A stretch of DNA of 64,000 bases from an uncultured Bacteroidales bacterium (GCA_902772455.1 CACYAW010000001.1:1-64000); one strand, 5' to 3'; positions 42,148 through 51,793 are shown, counted from the first letter of the stretch. Translations and numbers: made by a program. The notes: generated from the sequence alone by a model not told the origin.

Positions 42148-43950
42148 ATGAGCGGCAAACCCAAGATAATAGACCGGATCCTGAAGGCGTTGAAGGCCTT
42201 TGCACGTCCTGTTGTGCAGGAGTGGCCCTTGTGGTGCACGATGCTGATCACTCTGGTTCCGTCATTATGGCAGAGCTGGGAATACCACCTGAGATGGTTC
42301 CATGAATTGCCTCTGGGCGTGGTCCTGTCCACCCTGAGCAGCATGAGCGTGGTGGCGGTTGTGGCCACCCTGGTGGTGTGGCTTGTTTCCAAACTGCATC
42401 ACCGCAAGCTGGTTAAAACTCTGATTTACATCGTATTGATTGCGCAATGGCTCGTGGCCCTTTTCCTGTGGCGCAATTTCAGTACCTCCTATACGCCCCA
42501 AGTGCTGCAGCTGCTGGCCGAGACCAACCGTGGCGAGAGCACCGAGTTCCTGAGTACCTGGATTACTGCTCACGGCACCATGCGATCGCTGCTTCTCGTA
42601 GGCCTGACGCTGTTTACGGTTCTCTTGTGCGAGTTCTTCCGCAACCGTGTCGCACGGTGGCTGTCGCATGCAGTTCCCTCGGTATTGATCGCCATCCTCG
42701 TCGGAGCCATGCTGTTGCAGGGCCTGTGGCTTGGTCACAAACTGGTGAGGCCTTTTGACTCGTTATATGAGCTGGAGATGGCCGAGGCCCGCTACCACAG
42801 CAGTGACGTCTTCTCGATGCTGCATGCGTCGATAATGACCTTGAACTTCCAGCAGCGCGAGAATACCGCAGCCATCGACCTGGCCATCAAGGCGGCCACG
42901 ACAGGAAAAGTGAGATGTGACGCCGATTCGATTGAGGTGGTGCTGGTCATCGGCGAGAGCTACAACAAGTGGCACTCGAGCTTGTATGGCTATGCCTTGG
43001 ACACCTCGCCGCTGATGGCTGCCGAGCGCGACAAGGGGCTTCTCACCGTGTTTACCGATGCCATTGCACCTTATAACCTCACCAGCGTGACCATCAAGAA
43101 CATGATGAGCCTCAATAGCCTGGCTGCCGGAGAACCCTGGCACAGCAAGCCCATGTGGCCGGCTGTGATGCGGCGCGCTGGCTGGCAGGTGGACGTGTGG
43201 GACAACCAGCGTGACTTCATGGTGAACGAGACGTTCTCGGCATCGCTCAACTCGTTCCTGTTCGCTCCAGAGATTGTGGAGCGTGTGTATCATGCTGTGA
43301 ACGATACGGCATATGAGTTTGACGGTGACCTGGTGAAAGACTATTTCGACCATTGCAGGCCCGCCGCGCGGCGCATGGTGATTTTTCACCTGATGGGCCA
43401 GCACACGAGTTATGACGCCCGCTACCCGCACACCCGCGAGTGGGAAGTATGGACAACCGGTGACCTTCCTGGCGCCAATGCGTCCTATCTCGATGCTCAC
43501 CGTCGAGGCATCATGCTCGACTATGCACGCGCCACGCGTTACAACGACTATGTGCTGGCAAGCATCCTTGAGCATTACCGTGATCGTGATGCTGTGGTGG
43601 TGATGCTAAGCGACCATGGTGAGGAAGTGTTTGATTACCGGGACTTTATGGAGCGTGACCACAATCCTCAAAAATCGCCACAAATGGTTCGATACGAGAA
43701 CGGTATCCCCCTGCTGGTGTGGTGCTCGCCGGTTTACAGGCAGCGCCATCCCGATCGTGCCGCTGCTGTTGCAGCCGCAGCCCATCGTCCGTTCATGAGC
43801 GACGCTCTGGGACAGATGCTGCTGTGGCTGGGCATGGTGGAGAGTCCGTGGTGCGACAGCACACGCAACGTGCTGCACGACGGTTACAGGCCCGCAAAGC
43901 GGCTGATTTATGACAAAATAGACTACGACAGTTTGGCCAATCAGCGCTAA
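42148..43950 (+). CDS. Phosphoethanolamine transferase-type sulfatase-fold membrane protein
   Basis: 600 residues from the ATG at 42148 (MSGKPKIIDRILKALK); an in-frame ATG at 42097 overlaps mnmA and gives an unlikely N-terminus. Four or five membrane helices occupy the first 220 residues. The periplasmic catalytic domain shows VLVIGESYNKWHSSLYGYALDTSP (nucleophile region; Ser in place of the Thr of EptA), FHLMGQHTSY, MLSDHGEEVFD and ERDHNPQKSPQ. It would transfer phosphoethanolamine, probably to lipid A or a surface glycan. The gene starts 20 nt after mnmA. Confidence 0.9.
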   Translation: MSGKPKIIDRILKALKAFARPVVQEWPLWCTMLITLVPSLWQSWEYHLRWFHELPLGVVLSTLSSMSVVAVVATLVVWLVSKLHHRKLVKTLIYIVLIAQWLVALFLWRNFSTSYTPQVLQLLAETNRGESTEFLSTWITAHGTMRSLLLVGLTLFTVLLCEFFRNRVARWLSHAVPSVLIAILVGAMLLQGLWLGHKLVRPFDSLYELEMAEARYHSSDVFSMLHASIMTLNFQQRENTAAIDLAIKAATTGKVRCDADSIEVVLVIGESYNKWHSSLYGYALDTSPLMAAERDKGLLTVFTDAIAPYNLTSVTIKNMMSLNSLAAGEPWHSKPMWPAVMRRAGWQVDVWDNQRDFMVNETFSASLNSFLFAPEIVERVYHAVNDTAYEFDGDLVKDYFDHCRPAARRMVIFHLMGQHTSYDARYPHTREWEVWTTGDLPGANASYLDAHRRGIMLDYARATRYNDYVLASILEHYRDRDAVVVMLSDHGEEVFDYRDFMERDHNPQKSPQMVRYENGIPLLVWCSPVYRQRHPDRAAAVAAAAHRPFMSDALGQMLLWLGMVESPWCDSTRNVLHDGYRPAKRLIYDKIDYDSLANQR

Positions 43951-43965
43951 AGTTATTGACAATGC

Positions 43966-43996
43966 TTGGTATAGTCGGGAAATGTCCTTATTTTTG
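43966..43996 (+). promoter_or_regulatory. Promoter of the bifunctional nuclease gene
   Basis: TTG (43966-43968), 20-nt spacer, TATTTTTG (43989-43996). Confidence 0.65.
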
Positions 43997-44029
43997 CAAT
44001 CGCTTTAGAATACTTCAATATCACAGGAC

Positions 44030-44626
44030 ATGGAGAAAGAAAATCTGATAGCCTTGAAGGTGCTGGGAATCACCCGCAGTGAGGTGCAGCCAGGCGCTTA
44101 CGCCCTGCTGCTCGAGAATGCCGACAGCACGCCCGACCAGGCTCGACGCATCCCTATCGTGGTGGGGGCTGCCGAGGCCCAGTCCATAGCTGTTCATCTC
44201 GAACAGGTGCTGCCGTCGCGTCCGTTGACCCACGACCTGTTCGTCAGCATGTTTCATGCCTATGGTATCGAGTTGCAGCGTGTCACGATCTACAGTTTCA
44301 AGAATGGGGTCTTTGCCGCGATGATGCATGTCAACAATGGCATGGCCGAGGTGGACATCGACTCCCGCACGAGCGACGCCATCGCCATTGCCCTGCGCAC
44401 GGGAGCACCCATCTATACCACTCCCGACGTAATGGAACTCACGAGCTATGAATGGCGGCGCGACGGCGAATACAAGTCCCAGAAACCTGTTCGTCTCGAG
44501 GACTTGCCTGTCGAGAAACTGGAGCGCCGCATGCAGCAGTATGTCGAAAAGGAGGAATATGAGCGCGCTGCCAAGATTCAGAAAATCATTGCACAGAAAA
44601 CAAATGCGCAACAAAGCGGCGAATAA
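44030..44626 (+). CDS. Bifunctional nuclease (DUF151) family protein with UVR motif
   Basis: 198 residues, cytoplasmic. The BFN domain spans about 1-130: IPIVVGAAEAQSIAVHLEQ, RPLTHDLFVSMF, and VDIDSRTSDAIAIALRTGAPIY. A C-terminal UvrB/UvrC-type helical hairpin follows (PVEKLERRMQQYVEKEEYERAAKIQKII). Members are reported to have DNase/RNase activity; the biological role in Bacteroidota is not settled. It has its own promoter, and its terminator overlaps the stop codon. Confidence 0.9.
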   Translation: MEKENLIALKVLGITRSEVQPGAYALLLENADSTPDQARRIPIVVGAAEAQSIAVHLEQVLPSRPLTHDLFVSMFHAYGIELQRVTIYSFKNGVFAAMMHVNNGMAEVDIDSRTSDAIAIALRTGAPIYTTPDVMELTSYEWRRDGEYKSQKPVRLEDLPVEKLERRMQQYVEKEEYERAAKIQKIIAQKTNAQQSGE

Positions 44627-44639
44627 TCGCCGTTTTTTT
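44617..44639 (+). terminator. Terminator overlapping the stop codon
   Basis: CGGCGA (44617-44622), loop ATAA, TCGCCG (44627-44632), then seven T. The TAA stop lies in the loop. Confidence 0.9.
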
Positions 44640-44698
44640 ACTACCTTTGCCTCACGGCTACAGTAGGCTGCGCCTCAACATAAAAAAGATTGAATTCT

Positions 44699-44729
44699 TT
44701 TGTTCTGTGCTCGGCTTGCACTACCTTTG
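44699..44729 (+). promoter_or_regulatory. Promoter of the nucleoside transporter gene
   Basis: TTTG (44699-44702), 19-nt spacer, TACCTTTG (44722-44729). The spacer holds a GTGC/GCAC dyad. A second TACCTTTG lies at 44642-44649. Confidence 0.75.
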
Positions 44730-44757
44730 TCAATTAAACATTTAAATAGGATATCTT

Positions 44758-46083
44758 ATGAAGAATTTAAAGTTAAGACTCATTGTGATGAATTTCCTGG
44801 AGTTTGCCGTGTGGGGTGCCTATCTGACCTGCATGGGCAATTATCTGGGACGTGCCGGCATGGGAGCCGAGATTTCTTGGTTTTATGCCATCCAGGGCAT
44901 CGTGTCGATTTTCATGCCCACCCTGATGGGTATTGTTGCCGACAAGTATATCCAGCCTCAGCGTCTGCTGGGCATCTGCCACCTGATCGCCGGTATGGCA
45001 ATGCTCGCGTTGGCCTACATGGGCATGACCAACCCCATGCCTGACAAGGTGGCCTTCATCACCATCTATACCTTGAGTGTGGCATTCTACATGCCCACGC
45101 TGGCACTGTCCAACACAGCCGCGTTCACCATCCTTAAGGAAAACGGCATGGACACCGAGAAGGACTTCCCGCCCATCCGCGTGTTCGGCACCATCGGCTT
45201 CATCTGCACGATGTGGTTTGTCAACTGCGCTGTGCTTGAGGGCGGCAGCTTCGGTTTCACACTGGGTGAGAGTGCCGACAAGTTCCAGTACACCTACATG
45301 CAGTTTGTGGTATCGGGCCTGCTGAGCCTGGTGCTCTTCCTGTACTGCTTAACCTTGCCCGAGTGCAAGCTGGTGAAGAAGGAATCGCAGTCGCTGGCCG
45401 AGCAGCTGGGATTGAGCGCCTTCAAGCTGTTCAAGACCAAGAAGATGGCCATGTTCTTCATCTTCTCGGCCATGTTGGGTATGTCCTTGCAGGTGACCAA
45501 CGGTTTTGCCACTCCCTATCTGACCCACTTCAAGAGCGATCCCGCGATGGCCGACACCTTCGGCGCCAACAACGCCACCATGCTCGTGTCGCTCTCGCAG
45601 ATTGCCGAGGCCCTGTGCATCCTGCTGATTCCGTTCTTCCTGAAGCGTTACGGCATCAAGGTGGTGATGTTGATCGCCATGTTTGCTTGGGTATTGAGGT
45701 TCGGCTTCTTCGGTGCCGGCAATCCTGCCTTCCCCGGTGTGATCCTCATCGTGCTGTCATGTCTGGTCTATGGCGTTGCGTTTGACTTCTTCAACGTCTC
45801 GGGCGGTATCTTTGTCGACAAGGAATGCGCTCCCGACGTCAAGGCATCGGCCCAGGGTCTGTTCATGCTGATGACCAACGGTCTGGGTGCCACTATCGGC
45901 ACGCTGGCAGCAGGCGCTATCGTCAATAGCCTGTGCCACTGGACCGAGGACGGCTTCCTTGTGGGCAACACCCCCACGAGCTGGAGCACAGCATGGTACA
46001 TCTTCGCAACGTTTGCCCTCGTGGTAGCCGTGTCGTTCATGTTCCTGTTCAAGTACAAGCACGTGCGCGAAGACAAAAAATGA
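44758..46083 (+). CDS. NupG-type nucleoside:H+ symporter (MFS)
   Basis: 441 residues with about 12 membrane helices. The start KLRLIVMNFLEFAVWGAYLTCMGNYL, the AIQGIVSIFMPTLMGIVADKY region and IRVFGTIGFICTMWFVN match nucleoside permeases of the NupG/XapB type. It imports nucleosides across the inner membrane. It is followed by a 7-bp leader array and rsmE. Confidence 0.88.
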   Translation: MKNLKLRLIVMNFLEFAVWGAYLTCMGNYLGRAGMGAEISWFYAIQGIVSIFMPTLMGIVADKYIQPQRLLGICHLIAGMAMLALAYMGMTNPMPDKVAFITIYTLSVAFYMPTLALSNTAAFTILKENGMDTEKDFPPIRVFGTIGFICTMWFVNCAVLEGGSFGFTLGESADKFQYTYMQFVVSGLLSLVLFLYCLTLPECKLVKKESQSLAEQLGLSAFKLFKTKKMAMFFIFSAMLGMSLQVTNGFATPYLTHFKSDPAMADTFGANNATMLVSLSQIAEALCILLIPFFLKRYGIKVVMLIAMFAWVLRFGFFGAGNPAFPGVILIVLSCLVYGVAFDFFNVSGGIFVDKECAPDVKASAQGLFMLMTNGLGATIGTLAAGAIVNSLCHWTEDGFLVGNTPTSWSTAWYIFATFALVVAVSFMFLFKYKHVREDKK

Positions 46084-46098
46084 CCCGGTTGACAGCCC

Positions 46099-46153
46099 AC
46101 TAAGGACTAAAAACTAAGGACTTAAAACTTAAAACTTAAAACTTAAAACTAAA
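46099..46153 (+). repeat. ACTAAAA/ACTTAAA 7-bp leader array
   Basis: ACTAAGG ACTAAAA ACTAAGG, four ACTTAAA, ACTAAAA, then the ATG of rsmE at 46159. Confidence 0.85.
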
Positions 46154-46158
46154 AGTTA

Positions 46159-46878
46159 ATGCACCGTTTCTATTGCCCCGATATTGCCGCCACATTGACG
46201 CTGGGCGAGGAGGATTCCAAGCACTGCGTCAAGGTGCTACGCATGGCCGAGGGCGACACCATCGAGGTGGTGGACGGAAACGGAACCCTATACACTTGCC
46301 GCATCACGATGGCGCATCCCAAGCGGTGCGCCATCGAGGTGCAGGATAAGCAAACGCAAGAGCCCCACTGGGGACACCGCATTGTGCTGGCCATCGCGCC
46401 CACCAAGAATCTGGACCGCATCGAGTGGCTCGTCGAGAAGTGCGTCGAGATGGGCGTGGACCGCATCATCCCGCTGCGCTGCCACAACAGCGAGCGCACG
46501 GTGCTCAAGACCGAGCGGCTCAAGAAAATCATGGTCTCCGCCATGAAACAGTCGCTCAAGGCGACCTTGCCACGGCTCGACGAGATGACCTCGGTCATGG
46601 ATGTCATTGCCGAGGATTTTGACGGCACACGGTGCATCGCCTATTGTGACGCCATGCTGCCGCGTGAGCAGCGACGCACGCTGCCCAGCGTTTATCGGCC
46701 TGGCGGTGACGTGATGGTGCTAATCGGCCCCGAGGGCGATTTCAGCCCCGAGGAGGTGCAGGCTGCCACAGCGGCCGGTTTCATCCCTGTGACACTGGGG
46801 GAGAGCCGCCTCCGAACCGAGACTGCCGGCCTCATGGCCGTTGCTGCTGTTCACGCTATGGATCAGAGCGTGAAGTGA
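46159..46878 (+). CDS. rsmE: 16S rRNA (uracil1498-N3)-methyltransferase
   Basis: 239 residues, SPOUT methyltransferase. The N-terminal PUA-like part begins MHRFYCPDI and holds KHCVKVLRMAEGD; the knotted domain shows WLVEKCVEMGVDRIIPL, RLKKIMVSAMKQSLK and the SAM-binding LIGPEGDFSPEEV and TLGESRLRTETAGLMA segments. It methylates U1498 in the decoding centre of the 30S subunit. Confidence 0.95.
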   Translation: MHRFYCPDIAATLTLGEEDSKHCVKVLRMAEGDTIEVVDGNGTLYTCRITMAHPKRCAIEVQDKQTQEPHWGHRIVLAIAPTKNLDRIEWLVEKCVEMGVDRIIPLRCHNSERTVLKTERLKKIMVSAMKQSLKATLPRLDEMTSVMDVIAEDFDGTRCIAYCDAMLPREQRRTLPSVYRPGGDVMVLIGPEGDFSPEEVQAATAAGFIPVTLGESRLRTETAGLMAVAAVHAMDQSVK

Positions 46879-46912
46879 TGTTTTTTATGATTTAAAGTAT
46901 AGAGATTAGAAT

Positions 46913-47731
46913 ATGTTAAAAGAATTATTGGCATCGCCAACACACAACTTCTTCCTGCTGGCCGGCCCCTGTGTGATCGAGGGCGAGGAAATGGCATTGG
47001 ACATTGCCGAAAAGGCGATGAAGATTACCCAGGCGCTCAACATCCCTTACGTGTTCAAGGGCAGTTACCGCAAGGCTAACCGTTCACGCATGGATTCCTT
47101 CACCGGCATCGGTGACGAGAAGGCGTTGCGCATCCTGCGCAAGGTGGGCGAGACCTTCAATATTCCTGTGGTGACCGATATCCATGAACCTGTCGAGGCC
47201 GACATTGCTGCCGAGTATGTTGACGTTTTGCAGATTCCCGCTTTCCTGTGCCGTCAGACCGAATTACTGGTCGCTGCCGCACACACGGGACGCATGGTGA
47301 ACATCAAGAAGGGGCAGTTCCTGGCTCCCGAGTCGATGCGCTTTGCAGTGCAAAAGGTGAGGGATGCAGGCAACGATGAGGTCACGATCACCGAGCGCGG
47401 TACGACCTTCGGCTACCAGGACCTGGTGGTGGACTTCCGTGGCGTGCCTGTGATGCAGGCCTTTGCCCCGGTCATCGTTGATATCACCCACAGCCTGCAG
47501 CAGCCCAACCAGGGTGGGGGAGTGACGGGGGGACGTCCCGAACTCATCGAGACCATGGCCCGTGCCGCTATCGCTGCAGGTGCCGATGGCCTGTTCCTGG
47601 AAACGCATCAGGACCCCTCTGTTGCCAAGAGCGACGGCGCCAACATGCTCCGCCTGGATTTGCTGGAGGGGTTGCTCAACCGCCTGACGCAGTTGCGTGA
47701 GACGATTATCAAGATCGATAACAAGCTGTAA
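46913..47731 (+). CDS. kdsA: 3-deoxy-8-phosphooctulonate synthase
   Basis: 272 residues. Class I DAHP/KDO8P synthase fold with LLAGPCVIEGEEMAL, YVFKGSYRKANRSRMDSFTG, VVTDIHEP, VLQIPAFLCRQTELL, NIKKGQFLAPE, TERGTTFGYQDLVVDFRG, THSLQQPNQGGGVTGGRPE and LFLETHQDP. It joins arabinose-5-phosphate and PEP to make KDO-8-phosphate for lipopolysaccharide. The gene starts 34 nt after rsmE. Confidence 0.96.
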   Translation: MLKELLASPTHNFFLLAGPCVIEGEEMALDIAEKAMKITQALNIPYVFKGSYRKANRSRMDSFTGIGDEKALRILRKVGETFNIPVVTDIHEPVEADIAAEYVDVLQIPAFLCRQTELLVAAAHTGRMVNIKKGQFLAPESMRFAVQKVRDAGNDEVTITERGTTFGYQDLVVDFRGVPVMQAFAPVIVDITHSLQQPNQGGGVTGGRPELIETMARAAIAAGADGLFLETHQDPSVAKSDGANMLRLDLLEGLLNRLTQLRETIIKIDNKL

Positions 47732-47758
47732 AGCAGCAACAGCCTAATATATCATTTT

Positions 47759-49366
47759 ATGAAATCTATCAGACAGTCCATATTCCTGCTCATCGCCATC
47801 TTGTGTTCGATGACTGCCATGGCTCAGGATAGCGATGTCCTGTTCAGGGACAAGATCACCGATGCCGTGATGAAGGTTTATGACGATCAGTTGGCCAAGG
47901 ATCCTAACGACTACAACACCTTGTTTGCCAGGGCTCACCAGCATTTCTACAATGGTGAGTACACTGCGGCCATTACCGATGTGAACCAGGCGATGCTGCT
48001 CACACCCAAGACCGATAAGGAATTGCGTTTTGACGAGCACATCCTGCGCGCCCGCATCAGTGACGCACGGCAGGACTATGCCGGTGCGCTGGCCGACCTT
48101 CGTCTGGCCCAGGATCTGCAGCCCAAGTCACTGGCTTGCACCGACCTGATTGCCAAAATCAACCTCAAGGCAGGCAACCTGAATGCCGCCGAGAAGGCCT
48201 TCAAGACCATCCTGCGCTCAGAGTCGATGAACTATGACGCGATGTTCGGCCTCGCCCAGGTGGAGCAGGCACGAGGCAACGCCAAGGCCGCCATCGAGCA
48301 TGTCAGCAAGGCCGTGGACCTCTTCCGCGTCGAGCCTCAGGTGTATGTCAACCGTGCCGATATCTATACCCGGCAGGGCAACATGGATGCCGCGATCAAG
48401 GACTTGTTGAAGGGTATGACCGTGGGTGACGGCGGTATTGCCGCTCAGCGCCTGTTTGACTTGAGCGATACCCATTATGACGAAGTGATGAACGCGTTGG
48501 CCACCATGGCCGACCAGAGTGCCGATCAGGGCGGCCTTTACCGCTATCTGCGTGCCAACATCGCTATTGACCACTGCCGCTACGGGCAGGCCCTGCGTGA
48601 TTTGAACTACGTGAAATCCAACGGGTTGTACAGCAGCCACGCTTTGTATTACAATCTGGCCAAGTGCTATCTGGAACTGGCACGGTTTGACGAGGCGCTG
48701 CTGGCTGCCGATCAGGCTTTGAACCGCGACCCGTCGCAGCCCGAGTATTATCTGGTGAAGGCGCTTGCCGAGTACCATGTTGGCGAGGGCGGTCACTTTG
48801 ATACTGCCATGGAAGCGCTGAACCGTTGTTCGGCGGTCGCCCCGCAATATGTGCCCATGCTCATCGCCAAGGCCTCGTTGCTGTCGTCGGTCGGCAAGGA
48901 CAAGGATGCGCTGGGCTACCTCAATGCTGCTGTCGCCAACGAGCCGGGCAATGCCGAGGCACTGCTGGCGCGTGCCGCGGTGTTGAAGCGTTTGAACTAC
49001 TTGCAGCTGGTCATGAAAGACTACAACATGATCACCCGCTTGAGCGATGACGTGTATGACCTTAAGGGCTTCGGCCTGAATGAGCTGGGGCGTGACAGTG
49101 ATGCGCTGCGATGGTTGCAAGGTATTACATCGTCCAACCTGCCTGGGGGCGAGAACTTCTACTATGCCGCCTTGTTCATGGCTCAACGTGGCGACAACTT
49201 CAAGGCGATGGAATATCTCCAGAAGGCTGTCGATCTGGGCTATGGCAGCCGGTACAGGATGGAAATTGACGAGTTATCTCCCATCAATCTCAAGGCGTTG
49301 CGTGCCGAGCCGGGCTTTGACCTGTTGATGGACAAGGCTCAGCGTAATTTTGTGGAAAGGTTTTAG
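47759..49366 (+). CDS. Secreted TPR-repeat protein
   Basis: 535 residues with signal peptide (SIFLLIAILCSMTAMAQ). At least ten TPR-like repeats are visible, for example YNTLFARAHQHFYNGEYTAAI, DAMFGLAQVEQARGNAKAAI, ALYYNLAKCYLELARFDEAL and PEYYLVKALAEYHVGEG. It probably works as a periplasmic or outer-membrane scaffold. It ends nine nt before tamL, so a link to outer-membrane assembly is plausible. Confidence 0.88.
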   Translation: MKSIRQSIFLLIAILCSMTAMAQDSDVLFRDKITDAVMKVYDDQLAKDPNDYNTLFARAHQHFYNGEYTAAITDVNQAMLLTPKTDKELRFDEHILRARISDARQDYAGALADLRLAQDLQPKSLACTDLIAKINLKAGNLNAAEKAFKTILRSESMNYDAMFGLAQVEQARGNAKAAIEHVSKAVDLFRVEPQVYVNRADIYTRQGNMDAAIKDLLKGMTVGDGGIAAQRLFDLSDTHYDEVMNALATMADQSADQGGLYRYLRANIAIDHCRYGQALRDLNYVKSNGLYSSHALYYNLAKCYLELARFDEALLAADQALNRDPSQPEYYLVKALAEYHVGEGGHFDTAMEALNRCSAVAPQYVPMLIAKASLLSSVGKDKDALGYLNAAVANEPGNAEALLARAAVLKRLNYLQLVMKDYNMITRLSDDVYDLKGFGLNELGRDSDALRWLQGITSSNLPGGENFYYAALFMAQRGDNFKAMEYLQKAVDLGYGSRYRMEIDELSPINLKALRAEPGFDLLMDKAQRNFVERF

Positions 49367-49375
49367 GCTGTAGCT

Positions 49376-51709
49376 TTGAACAGATGGGTACATAGTGGGG
49401 TGAGGCTTTTCATCATCGTCCTGGTGGCGGTGATGGCGGCGTGCAGTTCCACCAAGCATGTGCCGCAGGGTAGGCTGTTGCTCGACAAGGTTAAGATCAA
49501 TGTCACCGATCCTCATAAAGATGTGGAACAGGCCCAATTGTTCAATTATCTTCGACAGAATGCCAATCACCGCGTCTTGGGTGGCTTGAAGCTCCAGCTG
49601 GCCTTCTACAACATGTCGGGCAAGGACAGCACCAATTGGTTCAACCGATGGATTCAACGTGTGGGAACACCGCCTGTCATCTACGACAGCACGCTCACTG
49701 CCGCCAGTGCCGAACAGCTCCACATCGCTTTGAGCAACCGTGGCTTCATGAACAACACCGTGACCTATCAGGTGGAGGCCGACAGCGCAAAGCGTAAGGC
49801 ACGGGTCAACTATGACGTCACCCTGGGCGAGCCCTATTATATCCGTTCCATTGACTATGACATCCCTGACGAGACGCTGCGTGAAATCATCCTGGCGGAC
49901 TCGGCGCGCTTCATGGTCCATGAGGGCGATCTGCTCAACTACAACCATCTGGATGAATGGCGGCAAAGCATAACCGATAACCTGCGCAACCACGGCTACT
50001 ATGCATTTAATAAGGAGTATATCACCTTCATGGCCGACACGGCGGCTGATTCAAGGGCCGTTGACCTGACGCTGAACAGCCGTGACCCCTACCGTAATGA
50101 CCGCATGCCCTATTACACCGAGCATGAGCCGTTCTATGTGCGTGATGTGGTGTATGTCACCGACTATGACCCGGTGGAGATGCACGACGGATTTTGGGGC
50201 ATGGACACAGTGGTGATGAAAGACGGCGTCAAGGTGATTGAGGGCCCCGACCGGTATCTCCGCCTGAATGTGCTGGACGAGTGCAACTACATCGAGCCGG
50301 GCGAGCTCTATAATGCCGAGGCCATCACGCGCACCTATCGCGCCCTGGGGCGCTTGAACATCCTCAAGCAGATCAATATCGACGTGCGACCCTTGGGAGA
50401 GGTGGACGGCGTGCTCATGGTCGATGCCTATGTGCTGTTGCAGCCCGACAAGTCCCAGACGGTGTCGGTGTCACTCGAGGGCACCAACAGCGAGGGTGAC
50501 CTCGGCTTTGGCGTGGGATTGGACTATGAGCACCGCAACATCTTCAAGGGTGCCGAGGTGCTGAGTGCCAAGGCAAAGGTTTCCTATGAGAGCATCTCCG
50601 GTAACCTGAGCGGACTCATCAATAACAATTACAGCGAGTACTCGACCGAGCTTGGGATTACCTTCCCCAAATTCATGGCCCCCTTCCTTCGCCGCTCGTT
50701 CAAGCGCAAGATACAGGCTTCTACATCGTTTGCCGTCAACTTTGACTACCAGGCACGTCCTGAGTACACCCGCATCATCGCCGGCGGAGCATGGCGCTAC
50801 CAGTGGACCGAGCGCAGCCGCCGCATGGCGCATACGCTGACCCTGGTGGACTTGAGCGTCATCAGCGTGCCCAAGTTCAATAAAGAGTTCTTTAACCGCA
50901 TCACCAATCCTCTGTTGCTCTATAGCTACCAGGACCACATGATCATGAGGATGGGCTACAACTTCTACCGCACCAACAAGGCCGAGATGAACGTGCTGCA
51001 GATGGGACGCTTCCAGAGGGATGTCTTCACCATACGCGCCAATGCCGAGACGGCGGGCAATCTGCTCTATGGCCTGTCGCACCTCTCGGGGCAGAAGGCC
51101 GACAGTGTTGGTAGCTACAAGGCATTGGGAATCAGGTATTCGCAGTATTTTAAGGCCGATGCCGACTACTCCATTACCCACTATTTCGACCGTCGCCAGA
51201 GTGTCGCCTTCCACGTGGGGGCAGGCATCGCGGTCCCCTATGGCAACAGCGACGTGCTACCGTTCGAGAAACGCTTCTACAGTGGCGGTGCCAACAGTGT
51301 GCGCGGCTGGGGTGTGCGCACCCTGGGCCCCGGCAGTTACGACAGCAACAACAGCCTGTCCAACTTCATCTACCAGTGCGGCGACATCCGCTTTGACGTC
51401 AACCTTGAGTACCGTGCCAAGCTGTTTTGGGTGGTTGAATTGGGCTTGTTCCTCGACGCAGGCAACATCTGGACCATTAAGGACTATGAGGACCAGCCTG
51501 GGGGCGTGTTCAAGTTCAACAAGTTCTATGAGCAGATTGCGGCGGCCTATGGCGCCGGCATCCGATTGGATTTCAAGTATTTCCTCGTTCGTGTCGACAT
51601 GGGCATGAAGGCTCATAATCCCGCCAGTGGGCAGGAACATTGGCCATTGTTGCACCCTAAATTCAAGCGCGACAGCGAATTCCATTTCTCGGTAGGTTAT
51701 CCATTCTGA
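49376..51709 (+). CDS. tamL: TamL: BamA/TamA-family outer membrane lipoprotein
   Basis: 777 residues. No ATG is suitable in frame; a TTG at 49376 gives a lipoprotein signal (FIIVLVAVMAACSSTKHVPQG) with lipobox Cys23, as in the TamL group of Bacteroidota. POTRA-like domains cover about 30-390 (RGFMNNTVTYQVEAD; YYIRSIDYDIPDETL), then a 16-strand barrel with the BamA-type motif RRSFKRKIQASTSF region, SGGANSVRGWGVRTLGP (VRGF/Y-type) and a terminal GYPF. It inserts outer-membrane proteins, with TamB. Start choice is uncertain by a few codons. Confidence 0.9.
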   Translation: MNRWVHSGVRLFIIVLVAVMAACSSTKHVPQGRLLLDKVKINVTDPHKDVEQAQLFNYLRQNANHRVLGGLKLQLAFYNMSGKDSTNWFNRWIQRVGTPPVIYDSTLTAASAEQLHIALSNRGFMNNTVTYQVEADSAKRKARVNYDVTLGEPYYIRSIDYDIPDETLREIILADSARFMVHEGDLLNYNHLDEWRQSITDNLRNHGYYAFNKEYITFMADTAADSRAVDLTLNSRDPYRNDRMPYYTEHEPFYVRDVVYVTDYDPVEMHDGFWGMDTVVMKDGVKVIEGPDRYLRLNVLDECNYIEPGELYNAEAITRTYRALGRLNILKQINIDVRPLGEVDGVLMVDAYVLLQPDKSQTVSVSLEGTNSEGDLGFGVGLDYEHRNIFKGAEVLSAKAKVSYESISGNLSGLINNNYSEYSTELGITFPKFMAPFLRRSFKRKIQASTSFAVNFDYQARPEYTRIIAGGAWRYQWTERSRRMAHTLTLVDLSVISVPKFNKEFFNRITNPLLLYSYQDHMIMRMGYNFYRTNKAEMNVLQMGRFQRDVFTIRANAETAGNLLYGLSHLSGQKADSVGSYKALGIRYSQYFKADADYSITHYFDRRQSVAFHVGAGIAVPYGNSDVLPFEKRFYSGGANSVRGWGVRTLGPGSYDSNNSLSNFIYQCGDIRFDVNLEYRAKLFWVVELGLFLDAGNIWTIKDYEDQPGGVFKFNKFYEQIAAAYGAGIRLDFKYFLVRVDMGMKAHNPASGQEHWPLLHPKFKRDSEFHFSVGYPF

Positions 51710-51761
51710 TGCCCCTAAATTAATAGTTTCTTATTTTTTGTTGCGTTTTGCTTGGAAATCA

Positions 51762-51793
51762 TTTGTGTTTTCCAAGAAATTATCATAAATTTG
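51762..51793 (+). promoter_or_regulatory. Promoter of the first choice-of-anchor J gene
   Basis: TTTG (51762-51765), 20-nt spacer, TAAATTTG (51786-51793). The following leader (CTTATTTGTTTAACTTT) is nearly the same in the next gene. Confidence 0.8.
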
